Assembly: GCA_016935335.1 (NCBI GenBank)
Contig: JAFGRE010000031.1
Span: 1-57,144 of the forward strand
DNA length: 57,144 nt
Origin: Deltaproteobacteria bacterium
Lineage (GTDB): Bacteria; Desulfobacterota; WTBG01; JAGOGO01
Direction of reading: 5' to 3'
Shown: piece by piece, positions 1 to 8,327 of the stretch
Position numbering within the stretch: the first letter of the stretch is position 1
How the letters are laid out: each line of letters opens with the position of its first letter
Made by a program: the position numbers and the translations under genes
Notes under the pieces: generated by a model
What the model was told of the DNA's origin: nothing
Seen by the model: only the letters and a program-made list of their open reading frames with translations
Database searches by the model: none

Positions 1-2
1 GG

Positions 3-155
3 AGTACGACTGTTGCTTTGGATCATAGATTTGATGATGATCTTCTCATTGCGGCATGGATTAGTGATTTTAAAGCACGCCATAAAATTCCCTCTCGTCC
101 GCCCCTTGCTCCGCCCGATAGCGGTGGTTGTCGACAATTGAACGACTTGATTTAG
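3..155 (+). CDS. C-terminal end of an unidentified protein (partial)
   Basis: An open frame runs from the window edge to a TAG at 153-155 and gives about 50 residues, with a Pro-rich stretch (RPPLAPPDSGG) near the end. The 5' part lies outside the window. I do not recognise the family. It is read on the same strand as, and about 45 bases before, the VOC gene, so it could be the first gene of that operon. The frame is chosen only because it is the longest one reaching the edge; another frame is open to about 140, so the assignment is tentative. Confidence 0.4.
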   Translation, partial: STTVALDHRFDDDLLIAAWISDFKARHKIPSRPPLAPPDSGGCRQLNDLI

Positions 156-199
156 ATGGAGGGCACGGGAAGCAAAATACTAACGAAGGAGGAAAGACG

Positions 200-649
200 A
201 TGATTATGGGATTGGGTCATGCCGGATTGGTGGTTAGGGACATGGACAAGATGGTCAATTTTTATCAGGATAATTTTGGATTTCAGGTGGTTTTGGATAC
301 GATGGTGGGGGGAAAGGAAGCAAATAACATAGTAAACTTTCACGTGGAGTCGGAGCGAATCGTGGTGATGCAATTCGGTGAATCGCAGATCGAACTGCTC
401 GAATATAGGCCGAGTGGGCGGGATTACCCCGACGATTATAGGAGTAATGATATCTTTGGGGTCCATATCGCACTTTTGACCAACAACATGGAACAAGATT
501 ACGAAATGCTGAAAGAGAAAGGGGTAACGATTATTTCCACCGGGCCTCAGACCATTCCCAAGGAACATCCGATTTTCGGCGGGACCAAAGTTCTTTACCT
601 GCGTGACCCGGAGGGACATCCCTTGGAACTCATTCAGATCCCGGAATAG
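200..649 (+). CDS. VOC (glyoxalase/bleomycin-resistance) family protein
   Basis: The product has 149 residues and the pattern of a vicinal-oxygen-chelate protein. It opens with GLGHAGLVVRDMDKMVNFY, whose His is the usual first metal ligand, has an internal IELLEY strand, and closes with YLRDPEGHPLELIQ, the usual C-terminal Glu-ligand strand. The family includes lactoylglutathione lyase, methylmalonyl-CoA epimerase and dioxygenases; the substrate cannot be read here. The ATG at 200 is preferred over an upstream TTG at 128 because AAGGAGG lies at 186-192 with ideal spacing and family similarity begins at this Met. The Sua5/YrdC gene follows 40 bases downstream on the same strand. Confidence 0.8.
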   Translation: MIMGLGHAGLVVRDMDKMVNFYQDNFGFQVVLDTMVGGKEANNIVNFHVESERIVVMQFGESQIELLEYRPSGRDYPDDYRSNDIFGVHIALLTNNMEQDYEMLKEKGVTIISTGPQTIPKEHPIFGGTKVLYLRDPEGHPLELIQIPE

Positions 650-689
650 AATAGAAAAAGGTACCGAGACAGATAAAAAGGAACTATCC

Positions 690-1322
690 ATGGCACCTTG
701 TTTTGTTAGAATAGATCCCTGCGCGCCGTCTCCGCGTTCGATCAAATCGGCGGTTGACGTCATGAGGGCTGGCGGTGTGGTCGCTTACCCCACGGAGACG
801 TTCTATGGACTGGGGGTGGATGCTCTCTCAGGAGGCGCGATACGGAAGATCTATTCAATAAAGAAGAGGGACCCATCCCAGCCTTTATTAATTCTTATAA
901 GCCATTATGATCTTCTCAGTGAGTATGTTGCCATGGTTCCTGAAATTGCCCGAAAGTTGACAGAGAGATTTTGGCCAGGACCATTGACGATTATTTTTTC
1001 AGCTTCACCGCGCATTCCTTCACTTCTGTGCGCCGGGACCGGAAAGATTGCCGTTCGAATTTCCTCTCACCCCATCGCGCGTGCGTTAGCGGCAGCAATG
1101 GATGTCCCGATTACATCGACCAGTGCCAATCTTACAGGATTGCCAAGTCCTACCATGCCGGAAGAAGTATTCAACCAGTTGCATAGTAAGATAGATATGA
1201 TTATTGACGGAGGCAAGACCATGGGGGGGATGCCTTCCACGATTGTGGATGTCACCATGTCCCCCCTCCAACTGGTCCGAGAAGGGGCCATCTCATTCAA
1301 TGAGATTTTGAAGGTTGGTTAG
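690..1322 (+). CDS. Sua5/YciO/YrdC family L-threonylcarbamoyladenylate synthase
   Basis: The protein has 210 residues and is a single YrdC domain. It shows YPTETFYGLG near residue 32, the KKRDPSQPLLIL substrate-binding stretch, and TSTSANLTGLP near residue 145. Proteins of this family make threonylcarbamoyl-AMP from threonine, bicarbonate and ATP for the t6A modification of ANN-decoding tRNAs; YciO members of the same fold are poorly characterised. The ATG at 690 fits the family start, and the longer frame from 603 would overlap the VOC gene. The 3' third of this gene was copied, together with the next gene, into the region at 2505-2791, where it is decayed. Confidence 0.8.
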   Translation: MAPCFVRIDPCAPSPRSIKSAVDVMRAGGVVAYPTETFYGLGVDALSGGAIRKIYSIKKRDPSQPLLILISHYDLLSEYVAMVPEIARKLTERFWPGPLTIIFSASPRIPSLLCAGTGKIAVRISSHPIARALAAAMDVPITSTSANLTGLPSPTMPEEVFNQLHSKIDMIIDGGKTMGGMPSTIVDVTMSPLQLVREGAISFNEILKVG

Positions 1323-1352
1323 CTAGGCTGATTTCGCTGATGAGGAGGGGAA

Positions 1353-2465
1353 ATGGAACAGGATATTTACCGTGAACTCATGATGCACTTGGGTAAGGTA
1401 GGAATTGGATATCCCCAGATAGATGGTTTTTTGGAGGTTTTGCAAAAAACACTTACCGTGGAGGAGGCTGAAGTTGCGCTTGGTCTTCCTACACGGCTTC
1501 CGCCTCTTGAGGTTGAAGAGGCTGATAATATAGCTCAACGGCTTCAAAGGCCGACTGAAGAGATTGAAATGATGTTGCAGAGACTGGCGGGAAAGGGATT
1601 CCTGTATAAGCGACAGACTCCCTCAGGAAAGGTTGGCTATGCATTCATCCAAATTGGTTTTGGTATTCCTCAGATCTTTTTCTGGAAGGGAGAGATTACC
1701 GACGCTGTCAAGGAGATAGCACCGACTCTAGGGAAATATCTCAGAAAAACGACACCTAAGGCCAGAGGGAGTGAGCATACGCGTTTCTATCGATACGTGC
1801 CGGTTAACAAGGCGGTTGATCATGGGCTTCAAGCTGTATACACCTATGATATGATGACCGAAGTCGTCAATAAGGCGAAGAAGATCGCGGTAGTACATTG
1901 TTCTTGCCGACAAACCCGTCGATTGTTAACCAATAGCACGTGCACCCATAGCCTGGAGGTCTGCATTAAGTTCAACAAGATGGCGGAGTTTGTTCTTGAT
2001 AAAAGGCTGGGACGGGAGATAACGAAGGGGGAGGCCCTTGAGATCATCCGAAAATCTGAAGAGGAGGGCCTGATTCACTTTGTGGATAACTGCCAGGAGG
2101 AGATTCAGCATAACTGCAACTGCTGCGCCTGCTGTTGTTGGACGGTGATGCCGATCAAGAAAAGGCTGGTGCCCCGGGACTATATAATGGCGACTTACTA
2201 TCTGCGGACCACGGATGAAGACTTATGTACCGCCTGCGGGCAGTGTGCGGAAGATTGTCCGCTTGAGATCATTACCATGGAAAATGACCTGCCGGTAGTT
2301 GACGAGAGTATTTGTATCGGCTGTGGGCTATGTCTCCTTCATTGTCCCATCGATGCGGCGAAACTGAAACGTAAGGACGACAGGGTGCCGGCAAAAGATT
2401 TTGTCACGTTGCATGAAACCGCTATTCGGGAGACGATTACTCAAGAGGAACGATCCGGGGAGTGA
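1353..2465 (+). CDS. Cys-rich 4Fe-4S dicluster ferredoxin-like protein, copy 1
   Basis: The protein has 370 residues. Residues 1-110 form a helical part that resembles a winged helix. A middle part has C183-x-C185, C197, C204 and C247, then a dense Cys block CNCCACCC at 255-262. The C-terminus is a classical 2[4Fe-4S] ferredoxin module with CTACGQCAEDCP (292-303) and CIGCGLCLLHCP (321-332). The last part should carry electrons; the middle Cys block probably binds a further metal cluster, which is inference. The SD GAGGAGGGG precedes the ATG. A paralogue follows at 2813 and a molybdopterin oxidoreductase follows that, so an electron-transfer role to that enzyme is plausible. Similar proteins occur in strict anaerobes, but I know no assigned function. 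Confidence 0.8.
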   Translation: MEQDIYRELMMHLGKVGIGYPQIDGFLEVLQKTLTVEEAEVALGLPTRLPPLEVEEADNIAQRLQRPTEEIEMMLQRLAGKGFLYKRQTPSGKVGYAFIQIGFGIPQIFFWKGEITDAVKEIAPTLGKYLRKTTPKARGSEHTRFYRYVPVNKAVDHGLQAVYTYDMMTEVVNKAKKIAVVHCSCRQTRRLLTNSTCTHSLEVCIKFNKMAEFVLDKRLGREITKGEALEIIRKSEEEGLIHFVDNCQEEIQHNCNCCACCCWTVMPIKKRLVPRDYIMATYYLRTTDEDLCTACGQCAEDCPLEIITMENDLPVVDESICIGCGLCLLHCPIDAAKLKRKDDRVPAKDFVTLHETAIRETITQEERSGE

Positions 2466-2504
2466 ACCATTTGCTGAAGGGCGCTTGAGTAATGGAAGAA
2501 GATT

Positions 2505-2791
2505 CTTTTGCCTGCCGGGACGTTGAAGACGGTTTGAAAGGTGACGGGAATGCGGTATCTGTTTTTGAGAATGGTCTCTTGTGCTTCCCCTGCGAGGTCG
2601 CGTTTACTGCCGACGCAAGGGGAGGTCTCCAACCGGTTTTATGGCAAGCTGGAAATGATTATTGAGAGGGGTATAGGCCCATGGGAAAATGCTTTCCGCG
2701 AAGCTAGAGGGCTACCATGTTGCTGTTCCAGCTAATCGGGGAAGGAACTGTACACTTCAATGAGGTTTTGAAGGAGAATCGGTTGAGCTGA
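2505..2791 (+). pseudogene. Decayed copy of the 3' end of the Sua5/YrdC gene
   Basis: The stretch between the two ferredoxin paralogues still resembles the end of the gene at 690-1322. One frame gives SCASPARSRLLPT followed by KLEMIIERG, against TSTSANLTGLPSPT and KIDMIIDGG in the intact gene. A different frame then gives QLIGEGTVHFNEVLK and a TGA at 2789-2791, against QLVREGAISFNEILK. The frame change shows it no longer encodes the protein. The similarity continues through the SD into the second ferredoxin gene, so the duplicated unit began inside the Sua5 gene. The left limit is approximate. Confidence 0.65.
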
Positions 2792-2812
2792 TCTGAATGA
2801 TGAGGAGGAGGA

Positions 2813-3913
2813 ATGGAACCAGATATTTACCGTGAACTCATGACGCACTTAGGGAAGGTCGGAATCGGATATCCTCAGATAGATGGGTTTTTGGATGTTT
2901 TGAAAAAAACCCTTACCGTGGAGGAGGCTGAAGTGGCGCTTGGCCTTCCTACACGGCTTCCGCCCCTTGAGGTTGAAGAAGTTGATAAAATAGCCCAGAG
3001 GCTTAAAAGGCCGATTGAAGAAGTTGAAAGAATTCTGGAGAACCTGGCGGAAAAAGGATTCCTGTATAAGCGACAGATGTCCTCCGGGAAGACCGGATAT
3101 GCATTTATCCAGATTGGTTTCGGTATTCCTCAGATTTTTTTCTGGAAACGTGAGGTCAGCGATATCGCGAAAGATATCGCACGGCCGTTAGGAAAGTATG
3201 TGGTGAAAGCAACCCCACAGAACCGGGGAACGGAAAAAGTCCGGTTTTATCGATATGTGCCGGTGAATAAAGCGATCGACCATACGTTGCAGGCGGTCTA
3301 TACTTATGACATGATGACCGAGGTAGTGAACAGGGCGCGCAAGATAGCCGTTGTCCATTGTCCCTGTCGACAGATAGGCAGGTTGTTGGCCAACCGGGAG
3401 TGTTCCCACAGTGTTGAAGTCTGCTTGAAATTTAATGAACTGGCGGAATTTGTGCTTGAGAAAGGGTTAGGCCGGGAGATAACCAAGGAGGAGGCTCTTG
3501 AGATTATTCGAAAATCCGAGGAGGAGGGATTGATTCACTTTGTGGATAATTGCCAGGAGGAGATTCAGAATTGCTGCAACTGTTGTTCCTGCTGTTGCTG
3601 GACGGTTATGCCCATCAAGAAAAGGCTGGTGCCTCGGGACTATATAATGGCGACTTACTATCTGCGGACCACCGATACAGATTTGTGTACCGGCTGCGGG
3701 CAATGCGCGGAAGACTGTCCGCTGGAAATAATCACGATGGAAGATGATCTGCCGGTCGTTGACGAAAGCATTTGCATCGGCTGTGGTGTGTGTTTGCTTC
3801 ATTGTCCCACCGATGCAGCGCAACTGAAGAAGAAAGATGATACGGAGCCGGCAAAGGATTTCCAGACGCTTCATCAGACTGCGATTCAGGAAGTCACCTC
3901 AAACGAAAAATAG
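2813..3913 (+). CDS. Cys-rich 4Fe-4S dicluster ferredoxin-like protein, copy 2
   Basis: The product has 366 residues and is a close paralogue of the protein at 1353-2465, with roughly four in five residues alike by eye. All Cys motifs are kept: CPCRQ, the Cys block CCNCCSCCC, CTGCGQCAEDCP and CIGCGVCLLHCP. The conservation of every Cys suggests both copies are functional. The SD GAGGAGGAGG lies just before the ATG. The molybdopterin oxidoreductase starts 32 bases after the stop, so they are probably co-transcribed. Function is inferred to be electron transfer; the N-terminal 110 residues and the middle Cys block are not explained by a known family. Confidence 0.8.
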   Translation: MEPDIYRELMTHLGKVGIGYPQIDGFLDVLKKTLTVEEAEVALGLPTRLPPLEVEEVDKIAQRLKRPIEEVERILENLAEKGFLYKRQMSSGKTGYAFIQIGFGIPQIFFWKREVSDIAKDIARPLGKYVVKATPQNRGTEKVRFYRYVPVNKAIDHTLQAVYTYDMMTEVVNRARKIAVVHCPCRQIGRLLANRECSHSVEVCLKFNELAEFVLEKGLGREITKEEALEIIRKSEEEGLIHFVDNCQEEIQNCCNCCSCCCWTVMPIKKRLVPRDYIMATYYLRTTDTDLCTGCGQCAEDCPLEIITMEDDLPVVDESICIGCGVCLLHCPTDAAQLKKKDDTEPAKDFQTLHQTAIQEVTSNEK

Positions 3914-3945
3914 AACCTTACTATTAGCTTATCCGAGGAAAAAAC

Positions 3946-6135
3946 ATGGCGAAAAAGGTTGTTAAAGGGCTATGCGGTATCTGTCCGGGGAACTGCGGGG
4001 TAGAGATAACTCTCGAGAATGACCGTATTGCCTCCATACATCCATGGAGGGAGCATATCGAAGGCGTTCCCTGTATTCGCGGTTGCAAATCGCCGGAGAT
4101 TGTCTATTCAAAGGACCGCATAACAAACCCCCTCAAAAGAAAAGGCCCCAAAGGAACGCTTGAGTTTGAAGCAATTTCGTGGGAACAAGCGTTTGATGAA
4201 ATCGCAAAAAAGATTTTTGTCTTAAAAGGAGATTATGGGCCGGAATGTATCGCTTCATTTTTTGGCCGCGGCAACTTTGAGCAATCTTTGTGGCAAATGT
4301 TTACGCCGAAGCGGAAGGGATATGCAGTAGGGAACTCAATTTTTATGCCGTTGGGATCGCCCAATGCCTTTTCCGTGGGAAGCATCTGCTTTCACGCTTA
4401 CGGAATCTTGGCTCCTTTCGCGACCTATGGCTCGGGGATATTTCAACTTCAACCGGACCTCGAGAATGCGGAGATAATCGTTGTATGGGGCTCAAATCCG
4501 GCAACCGATTCACCCTTGCGGCGCATGATTCAACTGCAGGCCGCAAAAAAACGAGGAGCAAAAATTATAGCGATTGATCCGTTACGGACCCAGGTGGCGA
4601 AGCTCTCAGATCAATGGATTCCAATTCAACCCGGGACGGATGGTGTTCTCATTCATGGGATGCTCAATATTTGTTTCCAGAATGGTAAAATTGACAGGGA
4701 ATTTGGCGAACAGTACTGCCAGGGATTTTTCGATCTTGAAGCGTATGTGCAGCAGTTTTCTCCCGACAGAGTTGCAGAAATAACTCGAGTCCCTGAGGAT
4801 ACGGTGCGGGAGCTGACAGAGATATTTACCTCCACACAACGCATTGCCTGCATTTCATACACCGGCTTGGAATACTCGAATACGGGCGTCCAGTGTATTC
4901 GAGCTTTTCTTACCCTTTTGGCGCTGACGGGGCATTTGGATGTGAAGGGGGGGCAGCGCTTTTGTCTACCCCCGCGGATCAGGCTTAGAAGGCCGGAGGT
5001 GACGTTTCCTATAGATGTACCGCCCATTGGTATGGACAGGTATCCTTACCATTGCAGTGCAATCCAGACCGGTCAGTTCATGGAATTCCCCCGCTCGGTA
5101 CTTTATGATGATCCGTACAAAATTCGGTTTCTTCTTATCGGCGGCGCTTCAATTTTGACCAGTTTTCCCAATACGAATCTTTACCGTAAAGCCCTTGGCG
5201 CTCTTGATTACCTCGTTACTGTTGACCGGTTTTTGAACGCAGATGCCTGCTATGCGGATTTGGTGCTTCCGGCGACTACTTATTATGAAATAACGTCTTA
5301 TTGCGGTTATCCGGCCCTTGTTCCACCTTTTGCCTTGCAATACCGCGAGAAGGTAATCGAACCACTTGGGGAGGCGATGAATGACTATCTTATTTATGCC
5401 AAGCTGGCTGAACGCTTGGGATACGGTCATCTGTATCCGCAGACAGAAGAGGAGATGGTGCGATTCGTTACCCAGGATCTTCCTGTAGACTTCAGACAAT
5501 TCAAGCGCCGATCAAAAGATGGTCCGGTATCACTGCTTGATCCCTTAAGGGCGCCCACGTATGCACTGGACGGTGAAGAGAAGAAATGGAAATCGGGGGC
5601 ATTGCGCCACGATAACAAACCGGGGTTCGCAACGAAATCGGGGAAATGGGAAATTAGCTCTTCGCTGTTGAGTGGGTATGGTTATAATCCATTACCCGCC
5701 TATGAGGGAGTTGCCGAGGGCCCGGAAGCGAATCCCCTTAATACTCGATTTCCGCTTACATTGACAACGGGAACACGAATCCAGTCAACATTTCGGAGCC
5801 AGCACCTCAATATTCCCGGCCTTGTCACATTCCAACCCTCGGCTGAGGTGATTATGCACTCTGAAGACGCCCGGGCGCGTGATATTAGGACGGGGGATGA
5901 TGTGATGGTCACGACCGTCCGTGGAAGCGTGAAGTTTAGAGCGAGAGTTACGGATGATATTTTACAGGGTGTTGTAGAAGTAAATCAAGGAGGCGGGTCT
6001 CCGATTCAGGTGGAAGGCTGGAAGGAAAGCAATGTTAACTTGATTACGGATGATAAAAATCGCGATTCAATTTCAGGATTTCCTGTTTTCAAGGCGCTTC
6101 TGTGTGACATAAAAAAAGCCCCTGGGATTGGATAA
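3946..6135 (+). CDS. Molybdopterin (bis-MGD) oxidoreductase, DMSO-reductase family
   Basis: The 729-residue protein begins with the 4Fe-4S motif C10-x2-C13-x3-C17-x25-C43, typical of this family. The molybdopterin-binding core follows, for example IIVVWGSNPATDSP and IIAIDPLRTQVAKLSDQWIPIQPGTDG, and a C-terminal dinucleotide-binding domain around TTGTRIQSTFRSQ. C148 in SVGSICFHA sits where formate dehydrogenases and related enzymes have the metal-ligating Cys or Sec. There is no Tat signal, so the enzyme is probably cytoplasmic. The substrate cannot be told; formate dehydrogenase-like, acetylene hydratase-like and polysulfide or thiosulfate reductase-like members share these motifs. The two preceding ferredoxins may be its partners. 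mobA for cofactor guanylation lies at 45564-46166. Confidence 0.85.
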   Translation: MAKKVVKGLCGICPGNCGVEITLENDRIASIHPWREHIEGVPCIRGCKSPEIVYSKDRITNPLKRKGPKGTLEFEAISWEQAFDEIAKKIFVLKGDYGPECIASFFGRGNFEQSLWQMFTPKRKGYAVGNSIFMPLGSPNAFSVGSICFHAYGILAPFATYGSGIFQLQPDLENAEIIVVWGSNPATDSPLRRMIQLQAAKKRGAKIIAIDPLRTQVAKLSDQWIPIQPGTDGVLIHGMLNICFQNGKIDREFGEQYCQGFFDLEAYVQQFSPDRVAEITRVPEDTVRELTEIFTSTQRIACISYTGLEYSNTGVQCIRAFLTLLALTGHLDVKGGQRFCLPPRIRLRRPEVTFPIDVPPIGMDRYPYHCSAIQTGQFMEFPRSVLYDDPYKIRFLLIGGASILTSFPNTNLYRKALGALDYLVTVDRFLNADACYADLVLPATTYYEITSYCGYPALVPPFALQYREKVIEPLGEAMNDYLIYAKLAERLGYGHLYPQTEEEMVRFVTQDLPVDFRQFKRRSKDGPVSLLDPLRAPTYALDGEEKKWKSGALRHDNKPGFATKSGKWEISSSLLSGYGYNPLPAYEGVAEGPEANPLNTRFPLTLTTGTRIQSTFRSQHLNIPGLVTFQPSAEVIMHSEDARARDIRTGDDVMVTTVRGSVKFRARVTDDILQGVVEVNQGGGSPIQVEGWKESNVNLITDDKNRDSISGFPVFKALLCDIKKAPGIG

Positions 6136-6210
6136 GAAATTTAGATTCCCTGTTTTGAGACAAGAGATGGCGTATGGCGTTGAGAGGCCCCACCACATTA
6201 TACTGGAGCC

Positions 6211-6224
6211 AGGTAGCGCTACCT
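6211..6224. repeat. 14-bp perfect palindrome in a convergent intergenic region
   Basis: AGGTAGCGCTACCT is its own reverse complement. It lies between the end of the molybdopterin oxidoreductase gene and the convergent end of the FAD oxidoreductase gene. No T run follows on either strand, so it is not a typical intrinsic terminator. It may form a short hairpin or serve as a protein-binding site. Confidence 0.4.
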
Positions 6225-6285
6225 TGTCACCGACCTAGAGGTAGAGCATCTTATGGTGCGTGCAGGACGGGGCTATATGAAAGCG

Positions 6286-7866
6286 TTATTTGCCCCGTAA
6301 CAATTCCATGGCAGCCAGGTGGCCTGCCGAGGCATTCATACCGCATCCCGGCCAGGTTGATTGACCGGTGAGGTATAATCGTTTGACAGGTGTCTTATAG
6401 CGTGACCATCCGGGCACAGGTCTGAACAGGAAAAACTGATGCAAATGATGAGCCCCACCGACCATGTCACCTCCAACCAAATTGGGATCATCGTTCTCAA
6501 GATCCTGCGGTGTGTGGACGACTGCTTTTCTGATAATGTCCCTAATTTGAGGAGCATAGACCGAGATTTTATTAATGATTCGTTCATAGATCGGCTCCTT
6601 CATGGTGTCCCAGCTTCCGACCTTAATTTCATCCAATGCGTCACCTTTTATTTCCTGCGGAAATGCGCGCGCCTGAATCCACATGACGTGCTTTCCTTCC
6701 GGAGCCCTCTCCGGATCATGTATAGATTGCTGGGCCACTACCAGGAGAGGGTTGCTGGGGAGAAGGCCGTTCATGATCTGGCTGTAAGTGTTAGAGATAT
6801 CTGATACGTAGGGGGCGATATGGATATAGGCAGAATTGGTTAAGTCTTCAGCAGCTTCCCATTCCAAGGGTTTGTTCAAGGTAAGGTGGATCATCAGCGT
6901 TCCTGGGCCATACTGAAAATTTCTGCAACTGGTTACAAACTTTTCGGGAAGCTCCTTTTGGTCGACCAGTTCGATAAATTGGCGAGGAGTGACAGTGGCC
7001 AGCACTGCCTTTTTCGCATGATAAGTCTGTCCGTCCGCAGTTTTGACACCAACGGCAGCACCATTATGGGTTACGATTTCGGTCACCATGTTTCCATACA
7101 AAAGCCGGCCTCCTCCTTCTTCAATTACCTTGACCATAGCATGTATAAGGTTACCGACGCCGCCTTTGGAGATGGCAAGGCCATTAAGATGATCAGCCAC
7201 GGATTCAAGAAATGAAAAAGTTGCGCCACCAGCGCAGTCAGGACTTAACCCCAGGTGGAAGGCCCACGGAGATAAAAGAGCTTTGGCCTCTTCAGTCTGA
7301 AACCGTTCGTCAAAGAATTCTCGTGTCGGTGTCAATAAGACCTTGACGAGGTTTAGCGCATCGTTAAAGCCGAGCTGTCGATATATTTTCCAGAAGTGAA
7401 GGAGCATCTTCACCGAAGGGATGGGTAGCTGCAGGATGGGAAACATATACGGTGCGATTGTACTAAAATAGGCTACCATTTCGTTCCATGCCTGCCCGTC
7501 CCGCGATGCAAACCGTGCGAGTTCTTGGTACGCTTTCTCCGCGTCGGTATACATACGGATGCAGTTGCCGTTGGGAAAGACATTCGCAAATGGCTGGTTG
7601 ATCGCTACAATGTCGAATCCGCTTCGGCGAAATGCGTCTTGAAAATCAGCATACACGCGAGATCCCAAAAACTGGCCGATGTTGGTGGCATAGAGATCGT
7701 GCTTAAATCCGGGTTCAAGGAGTTCTGCCGTCTTAGATGCGCCTCCGGGGACCTCTGCCTTCTCGATAATAAGTACTTTGTGTCCGGCTTTTTGAATATA
7801 TAGGGCTGCAGTCAAGCTGTTATGTCCTGCACCGACAATGATCACATCCGCATCATAATCTGCCAT
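6286..7866 (-). CDS. FAD-dependent oxidoreductase of the phytoene desaturase-like family (COG1233)
   Basis: The protein has 526 residues. The N-terminus carries the dinucleotide fold VIIVGAGHNSLTAAL followed by an acidic strand end, VLIIEKAEVPGGASKT. The C-terminus has GQSTWPGCGMNASAG, the second FAD contact of the CrtI/PYROXD2 type. Members desaturate carotenoids or have unknown substrates; nothing nearby indicates carotenoid synthesis. The start is supported by GAGGAGGGG just upstream of the ATG at 7866. The gene is convergent with the molybdopterin oxidoreductase gene and divergent from ridA. The name is firm at superfamily level only. Confidence 0.8.
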   Translation of the reverse strand: MADYDADVIIVGAGHNSLTAALYIQKAGHKVLIIEKAEVPGGASKTAELLEPGFKHDLYATNIGQFLGSRVYADFQDAFRRSGFDIVAINQPFANVFPNGNCIRMYTDAEKAYQELARFASRDGQAWNEMVAYFSTIAPYMFPILQLPIPSVKMLLHFWKIYRQLGFNDALNLVKVLLTPTREFFDERFQTEEAKALLSPWAFHLGLSPDCAGGATFSFLESVADHLNGLAISKGGVGNLIHAMVKVIEEGGGRLLYGNMVTEIVTHNGAAVGVKTADGQTYHAKKAVLATVTPRQFIELVDQKELPEKFVTSCRNFQYGPGTLMIHLTLNKPLEWEAAEDLTNSAYIHIAPYVSDISNTYSQIMNGLLPSNPLLVVAQQSIHDPERAPEGKHVMWIQARAFPQEIKGDALDEIKVGSWDTMKEPIYERIINKISVYAPQIRDIIRKAVVHTPQDLENDDPNLVGGDMVGGAHHLHQFFLFRPVPGWSRYKTPVKRLYLTGQSTWPGCGMNASAGHLAAMELLRGK

Positions 7867-8022
7867 GAGACCCCTCCTCTGTCTTACGTGAGTTCATTAG
7901 TGGTTAAAGAAATTCAACACCATATCTACCTTCTTATCTCCTGGCCTTTCCTTGGTGCAAACACACGGCAGTTAACGATCTATTATTAGTCCAAGGTGCT
8001 ATACAATGCAACATTTTTCACA

Positions 8023-8038
8023 TCTCATCAGCATGAGA
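8023..8038. promoter_or_regulatory. Inverted repeat, candidate operator
   Basis: TCTCAT and ATGAGA arms are separated by CAGC. It sits in the divergent region upstream of ridA and the FAD oxidoreductase gene, ten bases before a second inverted repeat. A regulator-binding role is inferred from position only. Confidence 0.3.
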
Positions 8039-8047
8039 AGTATGATG

Positions 8048-8062
8048 CAGGTGCTTCACCTG
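8048..8062. promoter_or_regulatory. Inverted repeat, candidate operator
   Basis: CAGGTG and CACCTG arms flank a CTT spacer. Together with the repeat at 8023-8038 it could form a two-site operator. No known regulator motif was recognised. Confidence 0.3.
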
Positions 8063-8327
8063 TTCTCCCTTTGAATTCGAGAAGAGTGATTCCGACGTAC
8101 ATCCCATTTTCTTGGTCATGTCAACCATTTGATTTTTACAATCATTCGCCGTATCATTAAAAAACTCGTCACGAATGTCTTTGGTAATGACACTGTGGAA
8201 CCAGTACGTTCTATTGTATCCTCTTTTCTCTTACCATCAAGGCAACAGGCTTGGCTATATCATTACGGCTTAATGGAAACGGAGGAGATGGGAACTAGAA
8301 TCCATTTAATTTATTGAGGGAGATGTC

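Larger units (their letters stand above)
7867..8327. other. Divergent intergenic region (461 bp)
   Basis: This region separates the FAD oxidoreductase (minus) from ridA (plus), so promoters for both should lie here, but no convincing -35/-10 pair was found. It holds two adjacent inverted repeats, at 8023-8038 and 8048-8062. A 62-codon frame at 8129-8317 has no SD and looks non-coding. Confidence 0.5.

Noticed and set aside
128-199. N-terminal extension of the VOC protein from TTG 128
   Set aside because: It has no SD and no family similarity; AAGGAGG at 186-192 marks ATG 200.
6136-6285. Intrinsic terminator at the palindrome 6211-6224
   Set aside because: There is no T run on either strand after the symmetry.
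8129-8317. 62-codon frame upstream of ridA
   Set aside because: It has no SD, no recognisable sequence and lies in a probable promoter region.
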